Assembly: GCA_031081715.1 (NCBI GenBank) | Contig: JAVHMA010000017.1 | Location: 1-64,000 of the forward strand | Source of the DNA: Armatimonadota bacterium | GTDB lineage: Bacteria > Sysuimicrobiota > Sysuimicrobiia > Sysuimicrobiales > Humicultoraceae | Length of the DNA stretch: 64,000 bases | Reading direction: 5' to 3' | In this document: piece by piece, positions 40,581-49,802 of the stretch | How the letters are laid out: each line of letters opens with the position of its first letter | How positions within the stretch are numbered: the first letter of the stretch is position 1 | Translations under genes and position numbers: made by a program | Notes under the pieces: model-generated | Databases searched by the model: none | What the model was told of the DNA's origin: nothing | Seen by the model: the letters and a program-made list of their open reading frames with translations, nothing else

Positions 40581-41625
40581 CGAGGATCCTCTCGGCAACG
40601 CGGTCCCACCGAAACGTCTCGCGCACCTGCCGGCCGCGCTCCTGCGCCCGCCGCCGGTACGCCGGGTAGTCGCGTATCACCGCGCGCAGCGCGCCGGCGA
40701 GCGCCCCGGGCCGGCCGGGCTCGACGACCATCCCGCCGCCGTCGATGAGCCACTGCTGGTTGCCCGCGGTCGTCCCGATGCACGGCAGCCCCTTGCTCAG
40801 CGCTTCGATCAGGACGATCGGCACGGCGTCGTGATGGCTGGGGAGCACGAACGCGTCCACGGTAGAATAGAGCGCGTCCATCTCCGCGTGCGGCACGCGG
40901 CCGACCGAGCGCACGCCGGCCGGCAGGGGTTCTCGGTGCTCGCCACCAACGATCACGAGCTCAAGCTCGGGGTGCTCGCGCCGAACCTCGGCGAAGGCCG
41001 CGAGCAGGTCCGGACCGCCCTTGCGCTCCCACTCGATGCCCGCGAACAGCAGCCGCCGGCAGGCCGTCGAGGTGCCCGGCGGTCCGAGCTCCATGTTGGG
41101 CCCGGCGCCGACCACCTCGATGCGCGCCGCCGGCACGCCGTACTCGCGCACCAGCACGTCGGCCGTGCTCGGGCCCATCAGGTAGATGCGGTGGGCGCCG
41201 CGCAGAAAGGCCGCCTCGCGCTCCAGCCACGACGGCGAGTAGCGGGACCGGAACGGTGTCGACGACGCTGCGCCCTCCAGGGCCACGCGGTCGGTGTACA
41301 CGGCGTACCGGATCGCCCCGTTCAGAACGAACGCCGGGAGCGTTTGGACGAACAGGACCGGCCCGGCGGCGCGGCGCAGCGCCTCGCGCTCCAGCCTCCG
41401 CTGGACCGCCTCGGACCACGCGCGCGTCTTCGTGAACGGTACCCAGGGCCCGGCGCGCCGTGCCTCGGCGACCGCGCGCAGGCGCGCTCCGAACAGAGCG
41501 GGCTGCCGCGCGTACGCCAGGAGATCCCAGCCCTGGACCGGCGTGCGCGACGCGAGCGCACGGCGCAGTGACGTCGCCGATCCCGAGAACGAGCCGGAGT
41601 GAATGTAGGTCAATGACGGCGTCAT
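40567..41625 (-). CDS. Family 4 glycosyltransferase, tandem paralogue B
   Basis: The ATG at 41625 overlaps the upstream stop (ATGA) and gives 352 residues. The donor half has LLFAGIEWERKGGPDLLAAF and the GT4 motif FVLPSHHDAVPIVLIEALSKGLP, then GTTAGNQQWLID. It is strikingly similar along its whole length to the next gene upstream: VLFVQTLPAF, YAVYTDRV, IYLMGPSTA, VVGAGPN and RQVRETFRW recur in both. The N-terminal acceptor halves differ more, so the pair may add the same donor sugar to different acceptors. Confidence 0.88.
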   Translation of the reverse strand: MTPSLTYIHSGSFSGSATSLRRALASRTPVQGWDLLAYARQPALFGARLRAVAEARRAGPWVPFTKTRAWSEAVQRRLEREALRRAAGPVLFVQTLPAFVLNGAIRYAVYTDRVALEGAASSTPFRSRYSPSWLEREAAFLRGAHRIYLMGPSTADVLVREYGVPAARIEVVGAGPNMELGPPGTSTACRRLLFAGIEWERKGGPDLLAAFAEVRREHPELELVIVGGEHREPLPAGVRSVGRVPHAEMDALYSTVDAFVLPSHHDAVPIVLIEALSKGLPCIGTTAGNQQWLIDGGGMVVEPGRPGALAGALRAVIRDYPAYRRRAQERGRQVRETFRWDRVAERILDGLA

Positions 41626-42725
41626 CGCGAGGACTCCTGCGCGACTTCCTGGCGTGGGCCCCACGCCCCGTCCCGCAGGTCGGTCACCATGGTCGCCGCG
41701 ACCTTCTCCCACCGGAATGTCTCGCGTACCTCCCGTGCCCGCGCCTGCGCGCGGCGCCGGAACTCAGGGTAGTGACGAATGAGCGCACGGAGCGCGTCAA
41801 CCAGCGCGTCGACGCGGCCTGGCTCGACGATCAACCCCGCCTCACCGATCACCCAGCGCTGGTTACCCGCGGTGGTGCCGACGCAGGGCAATTCCTTGTA
41901 CAACGCCTCGATCAGCACCATGCCCACGGCCTCGCGGTGCGTCGGGTGGATCAATGCGTCGGCCTCGGTGTAGAGCGCGTCCATGGCCGAGAGCGGAACC
42001 GCCCCGACACAGCGCACGCGCTCTTCTCTCACGCCTGCTGGACGGCACCCCGCCAGGACCAGCTTGAGATCGTCGAACTCACGCCGGACGACACGGAAGG
42101 CGGCGAGTAACTCGGGCCCACCCTTGGCCTCCCACTCGCGGCCTACGAACAGCAGCGTCCGGCAGGCGCTCGATGGGCGCTCGGGCCCCAGGACGGCATT
42201 GGGCCCGGCGCCGACCACCGCCACGCGGTCGGGGGCCACGCCGTACTCGCGCGCGAGCACGTTGGCGGTGCTGGGCCCCATCAGGTAAATCCGCGCCGCG
42301 CCACGCACGAACGCCTCCTCGCGGACCAGCCACCCGGGGGCGAAGCGCGACCGGTGCGGGGACGGCGCCGCCGCCCCCTCGCGTGTCACGCGGTCGGTGT
42401 AGATGGCGTATGGCGCGCCCCCGTCCAGCTCGAACGCCGGTAGCGTCTGCACGAACAGCACCGGCCCGCGGGTCATCAACCCCTCCCTCTCCACCACCCG
42501 CTGCAGCGCCTCCGACCAGGCGCGGGTCTTGACCCAGGGCACCCCACGCCCGGCCTGATAGGCCTCGACCGTGGCGCGCAGCCGCGAGGCGGCCAGGGCG
42601 GGACGGCGCGCCAGCGACAGCAGGTCCCAGTCTTCCACCGCCACGTGCGCCCGCAGCGCCGTTCGTAGGGAGGTGACGCACCCCGAAAAGTCCCCGATGT
42701 GCACCATGGTCAGCCGCGACGCCAT
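41622..42725 (-). CDS. Family 4 glycosyltransferase, tandem paralogue A
   Basis: From the ATG at 42725 the protein has 367 residues. It shares with the adjacent downstream gene the segments VLFVQTLPAF, YAIYTDRV, IYLMGPSTA, VVGAGPN, GTTAGNQ and REVRETFRW, so the two arose by tandem duplication. The donor domain contains LLFVGREWEAKGGPELLAAF and ALIHPTHREAVGMVLIEAL with the two glutamates of the GT4 signature. The frame stays open upstream only as a shadow of the next gene. Confidence 0.88.
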   Translation of the reverse strand: MASRLTMVHIGDFSGCVTSLRTALRAHVAVEDWDLLSLARRPALAASRLRATVEAYQAGRGVPWVKTRAWSEALQRVVEREGLMTRGPVLFVQTLPAFELDGGAPYAIYTDRVTREGAAAPSPHRSRFAPGWLVREEAFVRGAARIYLMGPSTANVLAREYGVAPDRVAVVGAGPNAVLGPERPSSACRTLLFVGREWEAKGGPELLAAFRVVRREFDDLKLVLAGCRPAGVREERVRCVGAVPLSAMDALYTEADALIHPTHREAVGMVLIEALYKELPCVGTTAGNQRWVIGEAGLIVEPGRVDALVDALRALIRHYPEFRRRAQARAREVRETFRWEKVAATMVTDLRDGAWGPRQEVAQESSR

Positions 42726-42738
42726 ACCCGACGACGCC

Positions 42739-43920
42739 TCAGGTCCTCCCACCGGCCACCTGGCCGTAGAGCGCCTCGATCGCGGCCACGCTGCGCCGAA
42801 TGTCGTAGCGCGCCAACGCCCAGGCCCGCGCCTCGGCGGCCAACCGCGCCGCCAGGTCGCGGTCTGCGGCCAGGCGGACGATGTGCTCCGCGAGCGCGTG
42901 CGGGTCACGCAGCGATGCCAGCAGTGCCACACGCCCGTTGTCCGTGACCTCAATGGCGGCCGGAGTCGCGCTCGCTACGCACGGGCGCCCCGCCCCCAAC
43001 GCCTCAAGCAGCGCGTTGCCCAGGCCCTCGAACAGCGACGGGAAGACGAAGATGTCGGCGGCTCGGAGCAGAGCCGGCACGTCGCGGCGCTCCCCGAGCA
43101 AGCTGACATGCCGCTCCAGGTTGAGATCACGGATCAGCTTCTCGAGTTCAGCGCGAAGCCAGCCTTCTCCGACGACGACCAGCCGCGCGGACGGGAACCG
43201 TTCAAGCACCATCGGCATTGCTTGGATCGCGTATCGCTGCCCTTTCTGGGGCACCAACCGGCCGACGTTGAGCACCACCGGGTAGGCATCCTGCCATGCA
43301 AACGCCGCGCGCACCCCGGCAGCGTCTGTGTTGCCCTGGTTGGCGGCGCCATTCAAGACAAGCCCGCGCGGGATCACATCGATGAGCTCCCGCGGGCACC
43401 GGAGCTGCCGTACCGCTGACTCGCGCACGGCTTCGGTGATGGCCACGTAGCGAACGCGCCCAAGGGTTGCGGTGATACGATCAAGCGTCTGCACCGCCCA
43501 CACCTTCGTCGGTGTGAGCCTCGGGTTGTCCATCTGCCACTCCGGCTCGTACGCCGTGTTGACCAACGTCGTGACGACAGGCTTCCGCGCGAGCCAGCCC
43601 ACAACTCGCGCCATCACGCCGGGCCAGAAGAGACTCGCGTGCAGGATGTCGGCGTCGATCCGACGCACGAGTTGCCACAGCCGCCGGGCCGCGCGGAGCA
43701 TGCCGACACCACCGGCCACCCCGAGGGTGTGGACCGGGACTCCGGCTCGCACCAGGTCTTCGGCGAACCGACCGGCGCGCGTGAAGGTGCACACTTCATG
43801 CCGGAAGCGCGAAGCGTCCGAGCGAACCAGAAACGCGGTGAGCTGGTGCTCGGCCCCACCGGTCCCCAGCCCCTCGATCACGTGCAGCACCGTGATGCGG
43901 CGGTCGCGCGACGCGCTCAT
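42739..43920 (-). CDS. Family 4 glycosyltransferase
   Basis: The 393-residue protein begins ITVLHVIEGLGTGGAEHQL, the glycine-rich acceptor-domain start of many GT4 enzymes. ADILHASLFWPGVMARVVG and VVLNVGRLVPQKGQRYAIQAMP follow, and FVFPSLFEGLGNALLEALGAGRPCV is the donor-site E-x7-E motif. Its ATG overlaps the deacetylase stop. The DNA is slightly less GC-rich than most neighbours. The donor and acceptor sugars are unknown. Confidence 0.9.
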   Translation of the reverse strand: MSASRDRRITVLHVIEGLGTGGAEHQLTAFLVRSDASRFRHEVCTFTRAGRFAEDLVRAGVPVHTLGVAGGVGMLRAARRLWQLVRRIDADILHASLFWPGVMARVVGWLARKPVVTTLVNTAYEPEWQMDNPRLTPTKVWAVQTLDRITATLGRVRYVAITEAVRESAVRQLRCPRELIDVIPRGLVLNGAANQGNTDAAGVRAAFAWQDAYPVVLNVGRLVPQKGQRYAIQAMPMVLERFPSARLVVVGEGWLRAELEKLIRDLNLERHVSLLGERRDVPALLRAADIFVFPSLFEGLGNALLEALGAGRPCVASATPAAIEVTDNGRVALLASLRDPHALAEHIVRLAADRDLAARLAAEARAWALARYDIRRSVAAIEALYGQVAGGRT

Positions 43921-44753
43921 GCCAGCCCCGCCGCCCGCCCCGCCTGGCGCCGGCTCGAGACGAACTCGCGCAGGACCTCCTCGCCATCCAGGTAGGAGCG
44001 AACCTTCATCGTGAACAGCCAGAACCCGTCGCTCTGCTGCACCGGTCGCCGCCACAGCCCGAGCAGGTCGAGGGAGCCGAACGGGTTCTTGGCGGAGCCC
44101 CCGCGCACCGCGGTCCGGAAGCGCTCGCCCACGATCGTGCGCGCTTGGGGCGATACCCGTCCCCAGGGGTAGGCGAAGTGCGCCGGAGGCTGCCCGACGC
44201 GGTCGGCGATCAGGGCCGCGCAGCGCTCGACCTCGGCGCGCGCCTCGGCGTCGGAGACCCGCGTGAGGTCCACGTGGCCGTGGGTGTGGCCGCCGATCGT
44301 CACCAGCCCCGAGGCAGCCATCTCGCGCACCTGTGGCCAGGTTAGCGGCGCCGACCGGTGCGCGGACCGCCCGTACGCGCCGAAGTCGAAGGGGGCCTGC
44401 GTCTCGATGTAACGCGTGACCAGGAACACGGTGGACGGGATCCGGTAGCGGAGCAGCACCGGGAAGGCCTGCTCGTAGAGGTCGCGGGACCCGTCGTCGA
44501 AGGTCACCGCCACCGCGTCGCCCGGCCCGCCGCTCGCGTCCAGCGACCCGTCGAGCGCCGCGTCGAGGGCGACCACGCGCGCGTGGTCGCGCAGGTAGGC
44601 CATCTGCCGTTCGAACAGGTCCACGGGCAGGTCGATCTCGCTGGCCGTCCCGCTTCCCACCCGGTGATAGATCAGGATCACGAGCCCGGGACGCCGGTCG
44701 CGGAAGAGCGCGCCGTGCGGCAGCAGGGCCATCTTGGCGGCGCGTCGCAGCAC
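43917..44753 (-). CDS. Polysaccharide deacetylase (NodB fold)
   Basis: A GTG at 44753, one base after the flippase stop, opens a 278-residue protein; an ATG seven codons later is an alternative. NodB motif 1 is VAVTFDDGSRDL (D86, D87), motif 2 is IGGHTHGHVDLTR (H156, H160), and motif 3 is HFAYPWGRVS. VILIYHRVG near the N-terminus is typical. The lack of a signal peptide suggests cytoplasmic action on a lipid-linked glycan, or a moonlighting position at the membrane. Confidence 0.88.
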   Translation of the reverse strand: MLRRAAKMALLPHGALFRDRRPGLVILIYHRVGSGTASEIDLPVDLFERQMAYLRDHARVVALDAALDGSLDASGGPGDAVAVTFDDGSRDLYEQAFPVLLRYRIPSTVFLVTRYIETQAPFDFGAYGRSAHRSAPLTWPQVREMAASGLVTIGGHTHGHVDLTRVSDAEARAEVERCAALIADRVGQPPAHFAYPWGRVSPQARTIVGERFRTAVRGGSAKNPFGSLDLLGLWRRPVQQSDGFWLFTMKVRSYLDGEEVLREFVSSRRQAGRAAGLA

Positions 44754-44754
44754 G

Positions 44755-46284
44755 CTACTTGGCCTCCCGGGCGAGCCGGCCCGCGCGGAACCCGCGCAGC
44801 GGCGCCGCCTCCCGCACGACCTGGATCATCCCCAGCAGCGTCTGCCGCTGCGCCGCCCACACCAGCGCGGCATAGACCGCCACGCCGAGTGCCACCAGCG
44901 CCACCAACGCCACCAGGGGCGGCAGCCCCAGGGGCTCCAGCGCCCTCCTGGCCAGGACCACGGTCACGCCCATGACCACCGAGCCGACGACGCTGGCGCC
45001 GACGGCCTCCCACAGCTCCGCGAACCGCACGCCGGTCACGCGGGCATTGACGTGGAACTCGACGGGCGCCAGGATCGCGGACCCCACGAGCGAGCACGCC
45101 GCCATCCCGACGATGCCCCAGCGCAGCCCGATAGCGAACGCCGGCAGGTAGACCAAAGCCGAGACCAACGAGAACCACATCTGGAGATCGGTGCGGCCAC
45201 CGGCCTGCAGGCCGCTGGGGCCGACGCCCATCATCAGGCCAAACGGCGCGGCCAGCGCCAGCAGGCTGATCACCGGCGCCGCGGGCAACCACCGCTCGCC
45301 GAACAGCACGCGCACGACCAGCGGTGCCACGGCGGCCAGGCCGACCATCGTCGGGATCGTCAGCATGGTGACGTACCGGGTCCCCAGCAGGAAACCCCGC
45401 TTGAACCGGTCGCCGTCGCCCTGCAGCCGCGAGAGCGCCGAGAACATCACGCGGTGGACGATGGCGGAGAAGTCGTTGAGCGGCGCCGTGAACACCGAGA
45501 AAGCCATCGAGTAGAACCCCAGGGCGGTTGAGCCCAGGTAGCGCCCGACCAGCAGGTTGTCCGCGTTCCCGATCAGGTATCGCAGGAACCGAGAGACGAG
45601 CAGCGGGCCACTGAACGACCAGAGCGCGCGGAACCTGGCCGTGGAGAAGACGCGCCGCGGCCGCCACCCGGTGGCCAGGTAGAGCAGCACGGTCGCCACC
45701 GTGGTCCGGGTGAGCTCCTGCGCGACCAGCGCCCACACCCCCATCCCGCGCGCCGCGAGCGCCACGGCGACCACGCCCGCGGCGAGGGTCGCCAGGATCG
45801 AGCGCACGGACAGCGCCCGGAAGTCCAGGCGCCGCGAGAACAGCGCGATCTGCGTGGCCGAGCCGGCCGCGATGAGAAAGCGCGACGAGAGGAAGAAGAT
45901 GATGATCCCCGCGCGCGGCTCCCGTAGCAGGTCGCCCATGTACTTGCCCGCGACGCCGGCGAGCAGGAACAGAGCCGCGCCGGTCGCCACATTGGCCCAG
46001 AACGCGGTCGAGAGGAGCTCGTCGTCGACCTCTCGCTGCTGGACGATCGCCGCAGCCAGACCCAGGTTCCCGAACAGCCGCAGGAACGCGGTGGACGCCG
46101 CGGCCATGGCCAGCAGGCCGAAATCCCCCGGCACCAGCAACCGCGCCAGGACCACCGTGAAGAGCATGTCGACGACGCGGCTGCCGACCTGGTCGGTCGC
46201 CAGCCACATCGCGCCCCGCACCGCGGCGGTGTCGAGCCGACCGTCCGCGTCGTTCCCGTTGTCGTAGTCGGTTCGCTGCGCCAC
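44755..46284 (-). CDS. Polysaccharide flippase (Wzx/MOP superfamily)
   Basis: The 509-residue protein has 12-14 hydrophobic spans and the MOP pattern: MWLATDQVGSRVVDMLFTVVLARLLVPGDFGLLAM at the start, GNADNLLVGRYLGSTALGFYSMAFS in the middle, and PLVVRVLFGERWLPAAPVISLLA later. This matches the WzxC/TuaB-like lipopolysaccharide exporters. It should flip undecaprenyl-linked repeat units to the periplasmic face. The Wzy-like gene lies just upstream and the export proteins are in the same run, so the locus is a Wzx/Wzy-dependent pathway. Confidence 0.92.
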   Translation of the reverse strand: MAQRTDYDNGNDADGRLDTAAVRGAMWLATDQVGSRVVDMLFTVVLARLLVPGDFGLLAMAAASTAFLRLFGNLGLAAAIVQQREVDDELLSTAFWANVATGAALFLLAGVAGKYMGDLLREPRAGIIIFFLSSRFLIAAGSATQIALFSRRLDFRALSVRSILATLAAGVVAVALAARGMGVWALVAQELTRTTVATVLLYLATGWRPRRVFSTARFRALWSFSGPLLVSRFLRYLIGNADNLLVGRYLGSTALGFYSMAFSVFTAPLNDFSAIVHRVMFSALSRLQGDGDRFKRGFLLGTRYVTMLTIPTMVGLAAVAPLVVRVLFGERWLPAAPVISLLALAAPFGLMMGVGPSGLQAGGRTDLQMWFSLVSALVYLPAFAIGLRWGIVGMAACSLVGSAILAPVEFHVNARVTGVRFAELWEAVGASVVGSVVMGVTVVLARRALEPLGLPPLVALVALVALGVAVYAALVWAAQRQTLLGMIQVVREAAPLRGFRAGRLAREAK

Positions 46285-46285
46285 C

Positions 46286-47602
46286 CTACGCCTGCCCGGA
46301 GGTCCCGTCGGCCTGGGGGCCGCGCGGTCCGAGGTAGCACACCAGCATAAAGATGAACGGGAAGAGCTGCGCCCGCTGCCGGGCGATGATGCCGAAGTTC
46401 GCGATGGCCGAGAAGAAGAAGATGAACAGCAACGCGTAGACGACGATCAGCAGCAGGTAGCTCCGGCGCGGCGCGGCCCCCAGGGCCGCGGCCACGCTAC
46501 GCCACCGGAACACCATCAGCGCGAGCAGCGCCAGGCCTTCCAGCGAGGCGATGCGGGCGTTGAGGTTGTGGGCCTCGAACGGGAACGGCCGGAACAGCAC
46601 GGTGGGAATCGCCAGGGCCGCGCCGGCGGGCGTGCGCGGGTCCACCTGCTCGAACGCGCTGCCGCCTCGCGCGGACTGTTCCTGGTACTCCTCGATGAAC
46701 CCGAAAATCTCCTGGGAGCCGACGCTCTCCAGACCCACGTAGCCGGACGCGGTGCTGACCACGGCCGCGGCCAGCCCGACGACGACCAGGAGGCCGACGA
46801 CCCGGAGCACCGGGGTCATCATGCCCGCGCGGATCGGCCGGATGAGCATGGACGCGCCGAACGCGACCGCGAAGACCGCGGCCAGGTGGGGCCGGATCAT
46901 CATCATGCCGGCGAGGCCCAGCAGCAGCCAGGTGACGCCGATCCCCTCAACTCGGGAGCCCAGGCGCGCGGCGCCGAGCGCGCCCATGCCGAGGAACATG
47001 ACCATCAGGGCGTCCTTACCGAGGCTGCTGGTCCACAGCAGCATCGACGGGAACAAGAGGATGAGCGCCATGTAGAGCCGCCGGTGCCCGTGTGGGAACG
47101 CGGTCCGAAACGCCAGGTAGAAGAGCAGCAGGCCGATCAGCCCGAACCACGTCCACAGCATGGAGATGCCCGGGAAGGTCACCCCGGTGACGTAGTAGGC
47201 CAGGCCGGCGGCCAGCCGCAGGAACGGCGTGCCGAAGAGCCCGACCTCCGCCGGCCACTGCCCTCGCGCCAGCTGCTCGGCGATGGCCTGGCCCGCGGCG
47301 TTGTAGGCGAACGCGTCGGCCAGGATGCCGCCGTAGAACCGAAACGCCATCGCGCCGAGCTTCAACGCGAAGCTCACCATCAGGAGCACGAAGAGCCTGG
47401 TCGGATCCGGGTCACTCCGGGAGACCGCCCAGAAGAGGACCAGCGAGGTCAGCACCAGCAGGCTCAGGATCACGGCGGCCCTCGTCGAGGTCAGGTCCTT
47501 CGACCCGAGCAGCGTGCCGATGCTCCAGGCGATCAGCAGCACGATCGGGACGACCAGCAGCCAGCGCTGCGTGCCGGCCCCGCGCGCGATCGAGATGCCC
47601 AT
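46286..47602 (-). CDS. Wzy/O-antigen-polymerase-like membrane protein
   Basis: The 438-residue protein has about 11 hydrophobic spans. A larger periplasmic loop after the middle (GYVGLESVGSQEIFGFIEEYQ onward) is followed by more spans. ILLFPSMLLWTSSLGKDALM resembles the EpsG/Wzy-type 'FPS..WSS...KD' segment. Wzy proteins are poorly conserved in sequence, so the call rests on topology and on position beside the Wzx gene (one base between them). A GT-C transferase is the main alternative. Confidence 0.75.
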   Translation of the reverse strand: MGISIARGAGTQRWLLVVPIVLLIAWSIGTLLGSKDLTSTRAAVILSLLVLTSLVLFWAVSRSDPDPTRLFVLLMVSFALKLGAMAFRFYGGILADAFAYNAAGQAIAEQLARGQWPAEVGLFGTPFLRLAAGLAYYVTGVTFPGISMLWTWFGLIGLLLFYLAFRTAFPHGHRRLYMALILLFPSMLLWTSSLGKDALMVMFLGMGALGAARLGSRVEGIGVTWLLLGLAGMMMIRPHLAAVFAVAFGASMLIRPIRAGMMTPVLRVVGLLVVVGLAAAVVSTASGYVGLESVGSQEIFGFIEEYQEQSARGGSAFEQVDPRTPAGAALAIPTVLFRPFPFEAHNLNARIASLEGLALLALMVFRWRSVAAALGAAPRRSYLLLIVVYALLFIFFFSAIANFGIIARQRAQLFPFIFMLVCYLGPRGPQADGTSGQA

Positions 47603-47651
47603 GGCTACACCCGCCCTTTCGACTCGTCCATTGAGTGCGGACGGCGGCTGT

Positions 47652-48665
47652 TCAAAACACTTCCAGGTCGCCGAGCGCCAGCCGCCAGGCGCGCGGGCCG
47701 GCGCCGGCGAGCGGCGCGGCCAGAGCGCTCAGCGGCCGGATGGTGAAGTACGGCCCCAGGCGCGGCACCGGCAGGAACCCGGCGCGCAGCAGCGCGCGGG
47801 CGTGCGGCGTGCCGCCGGCGGCGTGCGCCACCATGTAGTCCGCGGGCACGGCGCGCGCCAGCTCGCGCACCATCCCCGCGGCGCGCGCCGGGCCGTCGGG
47901 CCCGAGCAGCAGGTCGCTGATCATGAGCTCGCGCAGGTCGCGCCGGCGGTTTTGGCGCACGATCGCCGCGGCAGCCGCGGGCTCCGGACCAACCCACCAG
48001 GCCGCGTAGGCGAGCGACGGCGCCTGCCCGTAGCGCCAGCGCAGGAACCCGGTGGAGCGCGCGGTGCGCAGGCCGCCACCGGTGAGCCGGTCGTTGGCCG
48101 CCAGCAGGCTGTCGAGCGCGCCCCGGTGTGCGAGCAGATCGGCGATCGAGGGCAGCGCCGCGGCGGGCTTGTGGTCGTCGGGCGCCGGCCGCCCGAGTAG
48201 CGCCGCGGCGATGCGGAGCGGCCGGAGCACGCGCACCAGCGGCCGCAGTCGGCCCACGTAGGTCCAGCCCAGCTTCAGGTAGCCGCGCAGGCTCACCGCG
48301 TTCGGCGTATTGAAGATCAGGTCCACGCCCGCCGCCCGCGCCTCGTCGACCGCCTGCGCGGTCAGCCGCGAGAACACACCGCCGCGGCGGGCCGCCGGGT
48401 GCGTCGCGGTGTCCACGGCGCGCACCGCGCGCAGCGTCCGCTCGCCGTCGTGGAACTCCCAGCGCATGAAGGCCCGCAGCCCCAGCACTTCGCCGTTCGT
48501 GGCGAGCGTGAGCAGCGAGGCCCCAAAGGGGTTCTCGAAGTGCTTCCACCGCCAGAACGCCTCCGAGCGCTCGAAGCCCCGGCCGCCCCCCAGGACCTCC
48601 CGCAGCAACGCCAGCACGCTGGCCTCGTCGTCGGCCTGGTACGCGCGGGTCGTGAAGGCCGGCAT
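47652..48665 (-). CDS. GNAT family N-acetyltransferase, long form
   Basis: The 337-residue protein starts at an ATG directly after the TAG of the upstream glycosyltransferase. The N-terminal half has the GNAT core: AVDTATHPAARRGGVFSRLTAQAVDEAR holds the acetyl-CoA loop, and IFNTPNAVSLRGYLKLGW follows. The C-terminal half (WRWKHFENPFG-like and FLRWRYGQAPSLAYAAWW segments) resembles the paired-GNAT proteins found in polysaccharide clusters. It probably acylates an amino sugar or amino group of the repeat unit. Confidence 0.82.
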   Translation of the reverse strand: MPAFTTRAYQADDEASVLALLREVLGGGRGFERSEAFWRWKHFENPFGASLLTLATNGEVLGLRAFMRWEFHDGERTLRAVRAVDTATHPAARRGGVFSRLTAQAVDEARAAGVDLIFNTPNAVSLRGYLKLGWTYVGRLRPLVRVLRPLRIAAALLGRPAPDDHKPAAALPSIADLLAHRGALDSLLAANDRLTGGGLRTARSTGFLRWRYGQAPSLAYAAWWVGPEPAAAAAIVRQNRRRDLRELMISDLLLGPDGPARAAGMVRELARAVPADYMVAHAAGGTPHARALLRAGFLPVPRLGPYFTIRPLSALAAPLAGAGPRAWRLALGDLEVF

Positions 48666-49802
48666 CTAGGCGGCCACCACGCGGCGGTAGACGTCCTCCA
48701 CCGCCGCCACCATCTGGGCCATGCCGTACCGCGCGCGCGCGCGCCGGCGGGCCGCCTCGCCCATTCGCGCGCGGCGCGCGGGGTCCGCGAGCAGCTCGAG
48801 CAGCGCGGTCGCCAGGCCCTCAGGATCGCGGGGGGCAACCAGGCGCGCGGTCTCGCCGTCCACCGCAACCTCCGGGATGCTGCCGACCCGCGTCAGCACC
48901 GCGGGCCGGCCGAGCGCCATCGCTTCGAGCAGCGAAACCGGCATCCCCTCTTGCAGCGACGCGAGCACGTAGAGGTCGGCCGCGGCGAGCAGCCGCGTCG
49001 CGTCCTGGCGGAATCCCGCAAACACCACCCGGCCGTCCAGCCCCAGGCGCGCGGCCTCTGCCGCGAGCGGCGCGGCCAGCGGCCCGGTGCCGACCAGCAG
49101 GAACCGGGCGAGCGGGTCGCGGTCGGTTACCCTTCGTGCCGCGGCGAGCAGGTCGGCGTGGCCCTTGACCGGCCGCAGGTTACCGATGTGGACGACCAGC
49201 CGCGCGTCGTCGGGGAACCCAAACTCGCGGCGCACCGCTTCCCGGCTCACCGGCACCCGCTCGAGCTCCTCGACGTCCACCGCGTTCGGGATCGTGAACA
49301 GCCGATCGGCCCCGCGGTGCGCACCGCCCAGGCGGCGGGCGACCTCGCGCGCGATGCCCTCGGAGACCGCGATCACCGCGTCGTTCATCCGGTAGGTCGC
49401 GGCGTTCAGCACGCGACTCAGGGACCGATGGTGCGAAGGCATACTGTGCTCGGTGTAGACCACGCGCCGCACCGCGCCGCGGCGTTGCGCGAGACGGGCG
49501 AGCACGCCGGGCACCGGCAGGTGCGCGTGCACCAGGTCGATTCGCTCGCGGCGCAACAGCGCCTCGAGCCGGCCGACCACGCCAATGTCGGCGGCACGCC
49601 GGTAGTTCAAGCAGTGCACAGGGATTCCGGCGGCCACAAACGGCCCCACCAGCGCGTCCTTCCAGGGCAGCAGGTAGGCCAGCTGGTAGTCGAAGCGCTC
49701 GCGGTCGAGGTGCGGAATCGACCGCTCGAGCAGGCGCTCCGCGCCGCCCAGGCCCAACCCCTTGATCAACACCAGCACGCGCACGCGCTCCGCGACACTC
49801 AT
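48666..49802 (-). CDS. Family 4 glycosyltransferase
   Basis: The 378-residue protein starts at an ATG that overlaps the upstream stop. It has the glycine-rich VLVLIKGLGLGGAERLLERS start, DLVHAHLPVPGVLARL, VVHIGNLRPVKGHADLLAAAR, and the donor-site motif YVLASLQEGMPVSLLEAMALGRPAV. It closely follows the pattern of CapM/EpsD-like transferases. The C-terminus is directly followed by the GNAT gene. Confidence 0.9.
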   Translation of the reverse strand: MSVAERVRVLVLIKGLGLGGAERLLERSIPHLDRERFDYQLAYLLPWKDALVGPFVAAGIPVHCLNYRRAADIGVVGRLEALLRRERIDLVHAHLPVPGVLARLAQRRGAVRRVVYTEHSMPSHHRSLSRVLNAATYRMNDAVIAVSEGIAREVARRLGGAHRGADRLFTIPNAVDVEELERVPVSREAVRREFGFPDDARLVVHIGNLRPVKGHADLLAAARRVTDRDPLARFLLVGTGPLAAPLAAEAARLGLDGRVVFAGFRQDATRLLAAADLYVLASLQEGMPVSLLEAMALGRPAVLTRVGSIPEVAVDGETARLVAPRDPEGLATALLELLADPARRARMGEAARRRARARYGMAQMVAAVEDVYRRVVAA

